NCBI RefSeq assembly: GCF_032854445.1 | Contig: NC_088299.1 | Location: forward strand, 14,749,608 to 14,813,607 | Length of the DNA stretch: 64,000 bases | DNA from: Liolophura sinensis | Taxonomy: Eukaryota; Mollusca; Polyplacophora; Chitonida; Chitonidae | Direction of reading: 5' to 3' | Part shown: positions 42,164 to 52,313 of the stretch, in pieces | Position numbering within the stretch: position 1 is the stretch's first letter | How the letters are laid out: each line of letters begins with the position of its first letter | Position numbers and translations under genes: made by a program | Notes under the pieces: model-generated | What the model was told of the DNA's origin: nothing | Seen by the model: the letters and a program-made list of their open reading frames with translations, nothing else | The model's database searches: none

Positions 42164-42598
42164 GTAAGATATATGAAAGCAGTTGTTGAAGTACATTTGA
42201 CTGAAAATGTGTAGCAGAGTATCCAGGGATCGTTTTTGCTGAAATTCTGATACTTGTGTGGTCATTTTATTTACAGTAATCAGCAACCATGTGTTAACAT
42301 GCTGTAACAGGTTCTCCCAGGAGGATTGCATACCTTTGACCTGTAGGTCAGATGGTCAGTCCCAAAATTCTGATCATCGTTACATAAGAGTGAAGTACAT
42401 GTATTCAAGATCATGATTATGTAAAACACAAATAACTATTAGAAAAATAAATATGTTATGGTAATGATGAGATCATGCTAAGAACTTCTTATAATGAGCG
42501 AAGCAAGATTTGATGTGTGTTCACTCTATAGTCTGTCAGTGTCCTTACGGCTCATCGGCAGTGGAATGGTACAGAGAGATGTAATATACATGTATATC

Positions 42599-43077
42599 GG
42601 GTGGGCATAAAAAAATGGGCCGTACTTTGATGCTGCATTGCTCTATTATCCTTTGTTCAAACCCTTTCAACTTTAAACGTTTAAATGGCATGATTTTGTT
42701 AATATAGTGACCAATTTTCAAGGTCATAGCTGGAGTAGTCTGTACACAGGGTTAAAATGAAAACATAGCCTAAAAAACTCACTTTCCGGTGACCCACATT
42801 TGCTGAATCAAGGTGATTTTCTTTGCGGCAGACAAGGAATTGATCACCTTTCCAAGTAAAACAAGGTAGAACATCATTTTGAAATGTCCGGAACATGCGT
42901 TTTTGACTCTATTTTGATTTTGGTCCCTGGAACAGAAATCTTAAAGAATGAAATTGAAATTTGGTCTGTATGCTTAGGACATAATGGCTTTTGAGTGTGT
43001 ACATTTTTAGAAGCTGACATAATAGGGTTTTGGATATATTGAGTGTCAAAGTATGGCCCAGTTTTTTAGGCCCACCC
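42599..43077. mobile_element. 479-bp non-autonomous element with ~35-bp TIRs
   Basis: The left end GGGTGGGCATAAAAAAATGG (continuing GCCGTACTTTGATGC) is matched inversely by the right end (TGTCAAAGTATGGCCCAG then TTTTTTAGGCCCACCC). The interior encodes no transposase. This fits a MITE of a cut-and-paste DNA transposon; the superfamily and target duplication are unclear. Confidence 0.75.
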
Positions 43078-43517
43078 AATGTATGGTTAATGAAACAATG
43101 TTTTTATTTTTAACTAAGGCTGGAGGCCAACTTGTATCTCACATGTAAATAGCTAATTTCATTCCTGCTCATGAACTCTATTTTATGCCAGGTGAATAAT
43201 TTATGTCATAACCAGAGTGCAGTTTTTATGTGTATGTGCAACACTACATGTATGGATATACTGGTATTAAACAGTGTCAGTGTTGCAAAGTGTTTGTAAG
43301 GAGTCTTGTTTTGGTTTACAGGATGTATACAGTGTATGTGTGTATGTATACGATAATGAATGTATGGATATCCATCGATACCTTTTAGATTGTTACAATA
43401 AAAGAATTCAAAGTCATAGAATTCAAAACGCTGTGCTTTCTCATCTACATATAGATCAATGAAATTACAGCTCCCTTTGTGATTTGTTTGTGAATTCTGT
43501 GTCATTTATTCTTTAGT

Positions 43518-43775
43518 ATTTATTTGGTTGGTATTTTATGCTGTACTCAAGAATATTTCACTTATACAATGGTGGCCAGCATTATGGTGAAGGAAACCCG
43601 TCAGAACCTGAGGAACACCCACGATCATCCCTGTTGTTGGCAGACCTTCCCGCATACAACAGGAGAGGAAACCATCATGAGCTGGATTTGAACTTGCAGC
43701 GACTGTTTTGGAGCGAGGCCCTTGGGTTATTTTACTGCAGTAGCATGCTAATCACTAGGCCACAGCGGCACCCCT
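43518..43775 (-). mobile_element. Near-full-length family A SINE
   Basis: On the plus strand it shows TATTTGGTTGGTATTTTATG, CTGTACTCAAGAATATTTCA and CCAGCATTATGGTGAAGGAA, then ATGAGCTGGATTTGAACTTG and a head ending near CTAGGCCACAGCGGC. It is more diverged than the copy at 41044. Confidence 0.8.
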
Positions 43776-44252
43776 TATGTATAGTGGTGGTAGTGAGTAA
43801 CCATAAATCTGTTCAATTAAATCTTAAAAATTGACTTCAACGTTCAGTTTAATTGAATTAGGATATTCATTTGATTTGTTTATTTTATTAGGTGTTTTGT
43901 TTATTTGATTAGGTGTTTTATCCCACGCTTAACAAAATTTCACTTTTGGGAGGGTCTAAACCAAGCAGAGCCTCGGGTAACCCACAACCATGCACAGGTT
44001 GCTGTCAGGCTTTCCAGTGGCTTCTTTCAGAGGCATTTAGGAATTGGGATGGTATAGATTGACAGAGGCATTACTTAAGGATAACAACTCCTGGATTTAT
44101 TATGTTGGTGACGTTTCGATGTGGGTTCTTACATCGTTATCAAACCATAAGAACATACAGAGATACAAGACAACATATATACAGTAAGAGAGTGAGTGGT
44201 GTCAAAAACAGGCAACAATGTAACATAGATAATAACTTCAGGGTTAATGGCT

Positions 44253-46190
44253 TCAGGGTTTAAGGCGGTCACTGTCTAATCTGATGAGGTCATTGTAGGC
44301 ACTCGGTAGGTGGTACCCGCTGTCTCGGTTAAGCTGTGGATTATGTCGTCGGATCATGATCGCTTCCATCAGTTTCCTTCTTTCATAGTCTGACTGGTTG
44401 TTTTGTAGGGTATGAACTGTGTTCCAATGGAGTTGGTTTTCTGGATGGGCTCTGATGTGGTCACTGAGGGCTGATTTTCCATCTAATTTTTCTACTGAGG
44501 CTTTGTGCTCTGCAATTCTGATACTGAGTGGTCTACCGGTTCCTCCAATGCATTGCTGTTGACAATCACAATTAATGCAGTACACAGATCCTTTGGGTTC
44601 TTCCCTATGGGTTGGCTGTTTCTTTCCATTGGCTATGAGTAGGGTTTTAAGGTTAGAGGCGGAGGTAAACGTTGTTTGTATGTTCAGTTTGTCATGCAGG
44701 AGTCTTCTTATCTGGTATCTTGGGGTGCCTATATACGGAATGGTTATATATATATTGGGGTGGTCGAGTCTCGTTGCTCTGGTCTTGTTAGCCGGATTGA
44801 GGGTTTTGCTAATCGTTCTCTCCACTAATTGTGGGGGGGTATCGGTTTTGGGTGGTGAAGGCTGTTTTGCTGTGATTTATTTCTTCTTGGAGGTTGATGC
44901 TGGATATCTGTAGGGCTCGTTTTGTTAGGGTAGATATTATTCCTCTCTTGATCCGATTAGGTTGGTTAGATTGGTAATTCACGTATTGGTCTGAGTGTGT
45001 GGGTTTGCGGTATACTGAAGTGAGGAGTTTGTTGTTCCTCTTGCTAATAAGTACGTCCAGAAACGGTATGGTTTTGTTGCATTCTTGTTCCATGGTGAAC
45101 TGTATCCTGTTGTTCTGGGTGTTGAGGTGGTCAAGTAGGGACTGGGGGTTGTCAGTCTTGTTTAGTGCTACAAATGTGTCCTCTACCTTACGGAACCAAC
45201 ACAACGGTTTGATGGGGCTTGCAGCTAAGGCTTTGTTCTCAAATTCTGTCATGTATATTTCGGAGATAAGTTGTGATAGGGGGGATCCCATCGGTAAACC
45301 GTGGAGTTGTTCATATATGTCATCCCCCCACGTGAAATAGGTGGAATGCATACACGAGTCCAGAAGGCTGATAATGCTGTCAGGTTTCATGGCTGTGTTG
45401 AGAGGGTGTTGTCTGCTGTTCAGCTTCTGTCTTATGATGTCTAGGGATTCTTCTCTAGGGATATTGGTGAATAGGTCGATGACGTCGTAACTGATCAGTT
45501 GGGCTGTGCCTGGAATGTCTTTAATTTTGTTACAAAATTCTGCTGAGTCTTTGATGTAAGATTTGGAAGTTTTGCCCAGAGGTGTTAGGAGTTTAGTGAG
45601 GTACTGTGCCGTGTTGTAGTGGACAGTGCCTCTGGAGCAGATCTGGAGTCGGGCTTTGATCAGGTTCTTATGAACTTTGATAGTTGCCCTGGCGTAAGGT
45701 GCTCTGGGGTGCGTTGTGTTGAGCTTTGGTACAGTTGGATGTCGATTTCATTGCTGTTCTGCAGGGCTTTGAGTTTTGCCCTAAATTCTCTTTCTAGTTT
45801 CGTTGTGGGGTCTTTGGTTATTTGCCTGTATGTCGTTGTGTCGCTGAGCATGTCGTTGACTAGTTGGTTGAATTTTTTCTTGTCAAGTATAACTGTGGCT
45901 CTTCCTTTGTCTGCAGGGGCGATGGCGATGGTATTATCGGTGCGTAGGTTCTTGATGGCCGTTCTTTCTTCTCAGGTGATATTTGGTTTTTGCTTGGGTG
46001 CTTTGATGAGAATGTCGCTGATTTAGTGTTGGATGTAATCAACATTACCTCCAGGGGCGAGTTGTTGAAGACCTTTTTCTATAGCTGACATAAAATCATC
46101 TCTGGGGATTTTGTTCTGGGTAGGAATATAGTTCGAACCCTTAGCCAGTAATGTCGCTTAAATTGATAACGGTTTTGCTATTGTGACTAG
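44253..46190 (-). pseudogene. Decayed Penelope-like RT plus GIY-YIG endonuclease
   Basis: Reading leftwards, the remnants are: an N-terminal part with PADKGRATVILDKKKFNQL; an RT core with SYDVIDLFTNIPREESL and HGLPMGSPLSQLISEIYMTE; a position where Penelope-type RTs carry the catalytic YVDD, here KVED; the thumb region; and a GIY-YIG-type domain (VYCINCDCQQQCIGGTGRPL, IAEHKASVEK, ERRKLMEAIMIRRHNPQLNR). Domain order RT then GIY-YIG identifies a Penelope-like element. Frames change near 45970, near 45660 and near 44815-44830 (a run of seven G), and the RT lacks a segment after KVHKN. It is therefore a degraded copy. Confidence 0.85.
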
Positions 46191-46495
46191 TGGCCCATCC
46201 AGAACACCAACTCCAATGGAACACAGTTCATACCCTACAAAACAACCAGTCAGACTATAAATGAAGGAAACTGCTGGAAGCTATCATGATCCGACGACAC
46301 AAACCACAGCTTAACCGAGACAGCGGGTACCACCTACCGAGCGCCTACAATGACCTCATCAGATTAGACAGTGACCGCCTTAAACCCCGAAGCCATTAAC
46401 CCTGAAGTTATTATCTATGTTACATTGTTGCCTGTTTTTGACACCACTCACTCTCTTACTGTATATATGTTGTCTTGTATCTCTGTATGTTCATA

Positions 46496-46537
46496 TGGTT
46501 TGATAACGATGTAAGAACCTACATCGAAACGTCACCA
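46496..46537 (+). other. Hammerhead-like hairpin in the right arm of the Penelope-like element
   Basis: TGGT, TTGATAA, a stem GATGTA/TACATC, GAAAC and GTC-ACCA occur in the order of a type I hammerhead. The ACGT after GAAA is self-complementary. The catalytic box is non-consensus (TTGATAA for CTGANGA) and an extra C precedes the stem, so activity is doubtful. The left arm has the same motif on the minus strand at about 44106-44147. Confidence 0.35.
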
Positions 46538-46813
46538 ACACAATAAATCCAGGAGTTGTTATCCTTAAGTAATGCCTCTGTCAATCTAGGCCTTCCAACG
46601 TATAGGCCACCACTAGAGAGGGGGCCAGCATGAGCTGGACTTGAACTCATAGCAGCTGCATTGGTGAGAGGCTCCTATAGACACTGTGATATTCACTTGT
46701 GGCAACCCAGGTCCTTGGGGCTTCAATGTGCAGACTTAAATGAACAAGGGCTCAATGTATTCATTTATTTGATTGATGTGTCGCGCCATACTCATTTCAC
46801 TTATATAAAATTA

Positions 46814-47456
46814 ACAGTGTACAGATACCTGAGGGATAGCACATCCAGTCACAGTGTACAGATACCTGAGGGATAACACAACCAGTCACAGTGTACAGAT
46901 ACCTGAGGGATAGCACAACCAGTCACTTTGTACAGATACCTAAGGGATAGCACACCCAGTCACAGTGTACAGATACCTGAGGGATAGCACACCCAGTCAC
47001 AGTGTACAGATACCTGAGGGATAACACAACCAGTCACAGTGTACAGATACCTGAGGGATAGCACAACCAGTCACAGTGTACAGATACCTGAGGGATAACA
47101 CAACCAGTCACAGTGTACAGATACCTGAGGGATAGCACAACCAGTCACTTTGTACAGATACCTAAGGGATAGCACAACCAGTCACAGTGTACAGATACCT
47201 GAGGGATAACACAACCAGTCACAGTGTACAGATACCTGAGGGATAGCACACCCAGTCACAGTGTACAGATACCTGAGGGATAACACAACCAGTCACAGTG
47301 TACAGATACCTGAGGGATAACACAACCAGTCACACAACCAGTCACAGTGTACAGATACCTGAGGGATAACACAACCAGTCACAGTGTACAGATACCTGAG
47401 GGATAGCACACCCAGTCACAGTGTACAGATACCTGAGGAATGGCACACCCAGTCAC
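46814..47456 (+). repeat. 37-bp minisatellite, ~17 copies plus 2 degenerate
   Basis: The unit is ACAGTGTACAGATACCTGAG plus GGATAGCACAACCAGTC. Variants alternate (GATAACACAACC, GATAGCACACCC, TTTGTACAGATACCTAAG). One unit has a short internal duplication near 47325. Two more diverged units continue to about 47515. Confidence 0.93.
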
Positions 47457-47723
47457 AGCAAACCAATACCTGAGAGGTAACACCCACAATCACAGAACAC
47501 AGATCCCTGACAGGCATAGTATGCAGACTTTCACAAGATTGTGTTAAAAAAACAGAAACTGTCAATATAACTATAAATGTCCACACATATTAATATTGAT
47601 TGAGAAAAGTTTAATGTCAAATCACTGGCCTGTTCCACCAGAAATAAATCATGGTTTTATGTCCCGTTACATACAAAGGTATGTTAATAAATATCGGTAT
47701 GAAATAAATGAAAAGCAAATTTA

Positions 47724-47917
47724 TTGAAATGATTGGTGTTTTACACTGTACTCAAGAACATTTCACTTACACAACACTGGCCAGCATTATGATGGGAGGA
47801 AACCAGGCAGAGCCCAGGGGAAACCTACCACAATCTGTAAGCTGCTGGCAAACATTCCAGCCTAGAACCACAGAGGAAGCTAGCATGAGCTGGACTTGAA
47901 CTCACAGCCACCGTAGC
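47724..47917 (-). mobile_element. 5'-truncated family A SINE with 12-bp TSD
   Basis: It shows TTTTACACTGTACTCAAGAA, CCAGCATTATGATGGGAGGA and CATGAGCTGGACTTGAACTC. The target duplication AAAGCAAATTTA is perfect at 47712-47723 and 47918-47929. It lies directly downstream of the TADA2A stop codon; a minus-strand AATAAA overlaps its edge (47720-47725). Confidence 0.9.
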
Positions 47918-47949
47918 AAAGCAAATTTAAAATGTTACAGTAGCTCAGG

Positions 47950-49263
47950 TCATATGGAGTCTTTCCTTATTACGCCTTGGCTTAAGAGAAAGTCATACAA
48001 CCTTCTGGTTTTATTCACATCGATCTTTATGAGAGCCCTTGCCTGTGCAAGTTTCAAACTGCCGACCTTTTTACACTCGGCCACAAGAATGGATTTGAAC
48101 TCATTATATGCCTCAGGGACCAGCCGAACAGATGAGCACAGTTCTTTCTCTTCCTCATTCAGTTTCTCAAAGCCTGGAAGTCCGACAATGTCGAGGGGAG
48201 GAGCTGATTTCCTTGGCACTGACGGATGAGTAACAGGGAAGTACTTGACGCCATTGCTGAGGGCAGCCTGTTTCTGCAGCCAGGATTGGCATGCCGTCTC
48301 ATCCTGGATGTGATCAAGAATGTCACTAAGCATGTGACGTTTCGACCGCTCCAATTCTCGTCTCAGTTTCAGGTGATTGTACACTTTCATATGTCTCAGC
48401 TGTGTGAGTCCATTTTCCCGGAACTCTTGCAGATGTTCCACCTCTCGCTTCAGTTCCTCCTTGTAGTTGAAGCCTTCCAAGTACTTATCAAAGTCTGAGG
48501 GTGGCACCAGCCTCATTACTGCCCTCAGAGGGTCCATGTAACGACGTAACGTTTTCTCAAATCTGCGCTCATGGACAGAGAGCTTTTTGTAGTTTATTAG
48601 ACCATAGGAGCGCACAATCCTCTTGCGTCTGTGCCTCTCCATCAAACAGCTCTGATACACCTGTAGCGCGGCCAGTTTCAGCTGCTCCTCCAGGATGTCC
48701 TCTTCGTTCTCCTCCAGGGTGATGTTCCGCAGGTCGAGCTCCACAAAGTTGTCATGTTCTGAGGTGAACTCGGAACGTGCAGCCATATAGCCTGCCATTT
48801 CAATGCACAACGCTGATGATTCTAGAGGTCGTGGTGGGTCATCTGACAGCTTAAAGACAATGGGCAGAGGTTTGGGCTGAAATTCTGGCTCAGGGAATGC
48901 TGGTAACGGGGTGGCAGGATGATTGATATAACAGTGTGTGTAGTGCCGCTCACATTCCTCTGGACTTTTGGATGAGATCTGAGCAGCAATGTCGGCCCAG
49001 TTACCAAGCCCACAGTCAGACACAGCCTTCAGAAGATCAGACTCCTCTGCTGCTGTCCAGTGATCCTCAAATAACGCGAAGTCTGTCTTAATAATCTCAT
49101 AATCATGGTTGCTGTAGTGACTGTCATTTTCAAACCCCTGAGCAAAACAATGCAAACAAAGAAGGGTGGTCGGAGTCATGCAGACGCCACACCTGATGTA
49201 GGGCTCTGATAATGTGGTGTTACAACCCAGGCAAGTCTTGTAATCATCTTCCTCCTCAAACAT
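47950..49263 (-). CDS. TADA2A: Transcriptional adapter 2-alpha, intronless CDS
   Basis: TADA2A is a core subunit of the ATAC-type histone acetyltransferase module and links GCN5/PCAF to ADA3. The frame from ATG 49261-49263 to TGA 47950-47952 encodes 437 residues (human 443). An N-terminal ZZ-type zinc finger occupies about residues 10-60 (CLGCNTTLSEPYIRCGVC; LLCLHCFAQGFE). A SANT/Myb domain follows at about 65-115 (DHWTAAEESDLLKAVSDCGL; NWADIAAQI). The C-terminal SWIRM domain includes VRLVPEAYNEFKSIL and KLAQARALIKIDVNKTRRLY. The next upstream in-frame codons run back to a TGA without an ATG, so this start is well supported. It is odd that the whole CDS is in one exon. The gene has a probable 5' UTR intron. 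Confidence 0.95.
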   Translation of the reverse strand: MFEEEDDYKTCLGCNTTLSEPYIRCGVCMTPTTLLCLHCFAQGFENDSHYSNHDYEIIKTDFALFEDHWTAAEESDLLKAVSDCGLGNWADIAAQISSKSPEECERHYTHCYINHPATPLPAFPEPEFQPKPLPIVFKLSDDPPRPLESSALCIEMAGYMAARSEFTSEHDNFVELDLRNITLEENEEDILEEQLKLAALQVYQSCLMERHRRKRIVRSYGLINYKKLSVHERRFEKTLRRYMDPLRAVMRLVPPSDFDKYLEGFNYKEELKREVEHLQEFRENGLTQLRHMKVYNHLKLRRELERSKRHMLSDILDHIQDETACQSWLQKQAALSNGVKYFPVTHPSVPRKSAPPLDIVGLPGFEKLNEEEKELCSSVRLVPEAYNEFKSILVAECKKVGSLKLAQARALIKIDVNKTRRLYDFLLSQGVIRKDSI

Positions 49264-50600
49264 TACCACAGGAGGAATGGTGTTGATCACACAGCAGAAG
49301 AAATAGTGTCACAAAGCAGAAAAAATTGTGTCACACAGCAGAAGAAATGGTATCACACAGCATAGGGAATGGTGTCACACAGCACAGGCAATGGCGTCAC
49401 ACAGCACAGGGAATGGTGTCACGCAGCATATGGAATTGTGTCACACAGCACAGGGAATGGTGTTACACAGCACAGGAAATGGTGTCACACAGCACAGGGA
49501 ATGGTGTTACAGTCCAGGGCAGATTCCTTGGTCCCAGGCACATTTGTGTGAGCAAAGTTGTCAGTTTTTGTCTGATTTGAACCTACAGAGAGAACAAAGT
49601 ATTTAGTTATATTAGTAAATCTGTAATTTTGGTATTAATTATTCAATCCTATATAATTACTTCACCTATGTTTTACACTGTACTGAATCACTTTTTCATG
49701 ATTTCATGCAAAGATTTTCACCCATAGAGAGAGCTAAATGTGTATTGTTCACAGGAAAGTGAACTCTAACAAACTTTAAGTAATCTGACCAAACCTCTCC
49801 CCAAAACAGTGGTTACATAAAAAAAGATATAAAATGGAGGTATACACGTATATGGAAGGAGGAACAACTCAGTGTCTTCAAAGTGTTCAATGTACGATAT
49901 CGACACAACAGGACTTGATTAAAGTGTCTGCCTTATGGTAAATCGCACAAAGTAATGCTAACTGAAAAACCGAATTTGATCATACTCAGCCCACCGGAAA
50001 GTAGCCAAAAATTAGAAAATGTTCCCAATAGCTGACTAAATATCACTGTCCTATACAAACTATATCTTCCCAAGCAACAGTCGCATAGATGTGATTTAAA
50101 TGATGACTTAGACGCAAAAATATGATCTTACTATATCGGTGCTGCGCGCAGAATTTGGAGTTGACGTTTTTTACTCAAAGCTAGTGCGCACAATGGAACA
50201 TTATTCCTGGGAGTTCACTCTAAGCCTGGCTGGCGTGCCCACTGTAGGGCACGGTATCATACATGGAAAATCAAAGGCTGTGTGGTCATGGAATATTTCA
50301 TTCTGAGTAGAAAGGCACATGGGGTCTGTCTTGCCAGCTGACTGGGCGAGTTGCTCGTCCTTCCATATATAGGCCTACCGCCATGGATATACGGAGACGA
50401 AAACTAAGCACTGAATAATCCATCTGCACGCCACCATACTTGAATTTTTTCTTCTAAAATAAAATGAATTATTGACAATAAAGGAAACGAAATCAATATT
50501 AATACTTTTAACATTTACCTTGGATTTGTGCGTCTTCCTCAGTGACAGTTAATTATTGTGATTCTATCGCACCTGTTGCCTAACACGAAAGACGGCGTTT
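49264..50600 (-). other. TADA2A: Probable TADA2A 5' UTR exons and intron
   Basis: On the minus strand an acceptor TTCTCTCTGTAG precedes 49582, giving a leader exon contiguous with the CDS. A good donor, CCAAG|GTAAAT, ends a candidate first exon at 50519 (upstream boundary unknown, about 50600). The intron is then 49583-50518. This is inferred from splice motifs only; no transcript evidence is available. Confidence 0.5.
49287..49513. repeat. ~22-bp minisatellite in the TADA2A 5' UTR
   Basis: The unit CACACAGCACAGGGAATGGT plus GT repeats about ten times, with AGAAGAAAT variants nearest the gene. It begins within 25 bp of the TADA2A start codon and would be part of the mRNA leader. Confidence 0.88.
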
Positions 50601-52313
50601 GTTGATGTTGTAGTTGTGGTTGTAATGGTTGGTTACATGAAAATTCTTGACCTATTTTTTAACCGATTATACTGTCACTGTGCCCCGAGATTAAGCCATC
50701 TAAGGGTGTAACGACATTATAACCTCACTTTCTGTACATGTGTGCACCATAGTTGTTTTACTTTAAGATACTTCAAAAACTCTTGCCTTGGAGCCTATAG
50801 CCTAGGCTATATTGCTATTGCTATTGCTATATTTTCTTCCGCTTAAATATGTTATCCATAAGTAATACCTTTGTCAATGTATTGCGCAGATCGAACTGCA
50901 GCTCCACGGGGATAATTTTAGGCTGAAATAAAAGCATAGGTAAACATACCCCCATATGGCTAACCAACTCTTCACCTTAAGTTCATTTCTTACTAATATA
51001 CTGCTTTTCGTCCAAAAATGTTTGATATTGCACTATATTATTACTCTGACGCCCAACGCCATAGGCTTAATTATGCTCTATCTGTGAATATCTTAATCCA
51101 GGGTTCTATATCCAGATATCCCCAACACTGCATTGGCGCTGATTTCAATGCATTTAAATTGTATAGATATGATATTTGGGGTAGCTGGCTTCCTCTCCGG
51201 CCATGCTTGGGAAGGCCTCTCAGCAACCTGCGGATTGTCGTGTGTATAATGCTGGCTGCCGTCATATAAATCGTATTCATATACATATGTGCATTACAAC
51301 AGAACGATGATCAATCCAGCTTGGACCCGAATCAACATTGCGCGGGAAAACAATCGTCTAATCCGAAACTTTGAGGTGGCTTACTTGTTGCATCTCTTAT
51401 TGAAATAAATTACCTTAATTAATTTGTAATTCCTAATGAAACTAATTACGTCCACAAATTTTTCCGGAAATTTGTTTCAAAAACGGATCATAGAACTGAG
51501 TTGGTAATGTGTACAACATGCCTTTACCTTACCAGGTTACAGAATAAGTGCGAAAAAGTTGGAAAATATATTGTCCGTTCCCCCTGCGTCCAAATTAGAC
51601 AGCCCCCCACGCATCCAAACTGGACACAGTTATGGCCATTTTGTCCAGACAGTTTTCTGGAATTTTGTTTTCAAAACGGCCCATCCTACTGGAATGCAAC
51701 CTGGTACATGACTTTGCCATAAAAAGTTACAGATCAAATTCGACTTCCCAAGCCTTACGCCCAATTTGAACAATATTATCATGGTTTTTGCTCAAATAGT
51801 TTCCGGAAGCTGCAGCAAACTTCAAAATGATAAGAATGCAAAGCGGTCCCCGTACCGACTTCATCTTAACTAAGAATCAAACAAACTTCTCCCTTTAGTT
51901 AATATAGAAAAGTGGCGAAGATGCGAAATTACATTCGGGAAATGTCATGAATTAAGAGTTACAAGTGTACATGCAACACTTACTGAAACATTTATATCAG
52001 TAGGGGTATTTTACCAAGATTCAATGAAAGTTGCAACAGTGCGTCTCAATCAGCAAATAGACTGCACTAATGTTATGGATATCCATCATAACTAAATTTA
52101 TTATTCTTTGACGAAAGATATAACTATTATATACACTGATGTAAGTCCATTCAACGGTTCATTGAAAATCAATGTCATGGAATTTTGGAAAGTTTGAGAG
52201 AGAATAATTTAAAGCCCCAAAGAAATAGCAAAAGGATCCTCAACAGAAGCGTGCCAGTCATGCAATTCGCTTAACAGAGCAAATCTAATTTTAAAAACCA
52301 TTTATCTGATGGT
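50600..52313. other. Intergenic, with SINE fragment and degenerate duplications
   Basis: A family A SINE core fragment is at 51178-51268 (GCTGGCTTCCTCTCCGGCCA; AGCAACCTGCGGATTGTCGT). Related blocks at about 51448-51556, 51639-51744 and 51781-51868 share TTCCGGAAATTTG/TTCTGGAATTTTG, TCAAAACGG and ACATG...TTACAGA and look like an old tandem duplication. A candidate minus-strand AATAAA for the GPCR gene lies at 52097-52102. Confidence 0.55.

Larger units (their letters stand above)
44055..46587 (-). mobile_element. Penelope-like retroelement with ~395-bp inverted ends
   Basis: The left end (44055-44451) and right end (46192-46587) are near-identical inverted copies. AGATTGACAGAGGCATTACT begins the left and its reverse complement closes the right. 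Both include the C-terminal coding end of the GIY-YIG domain, so the right arm repeats the 3' end of the element in opposite orientation. Between them lies the minus-strand RT and endonuclease frame. Penelope-like elements are known for complex terminal repeats and inverted partial copies. The reading frame is broken, so the copy is not autonomous. Confidence 0.85.
43900..46680 (-). mobile_element. Family A SINE split by the Penelope-like insertion
   Basis: The tail half lies left of the retroelement (about 43900-44036: TTTATTTGATTAGGTGTTTT; CAGGTTGCTGTCAGGCTTTC). The box B half lies right of it (about 46620-46680: CCAGCATGAGCTGGACTTGA; GCATTGGTGAGAGGCTCC). Both halves have the same orientation, consistent with one older SINE into which the element at 44055-46587 inserted. 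About 20 bp at each edge is unclear. Confidence 0.55.

Noticed and set aside
44575-46026. Plus-strand frames over the Penelope-like element
   Set aside because: They are antisense to the RT and GIY-YIG frame and have no domain.
47954-48722. Plus-strand frames opposite TADA2A
   Set aside because: They are antisense shadows of the conserved TADA2A frame.
49264-49290. Longer TADA2A start at a GTG codon
   Set aside because: The first ATG is at 49261-49263 and its distance to the zinc finger matches the family. A non-ATG start is not needed.
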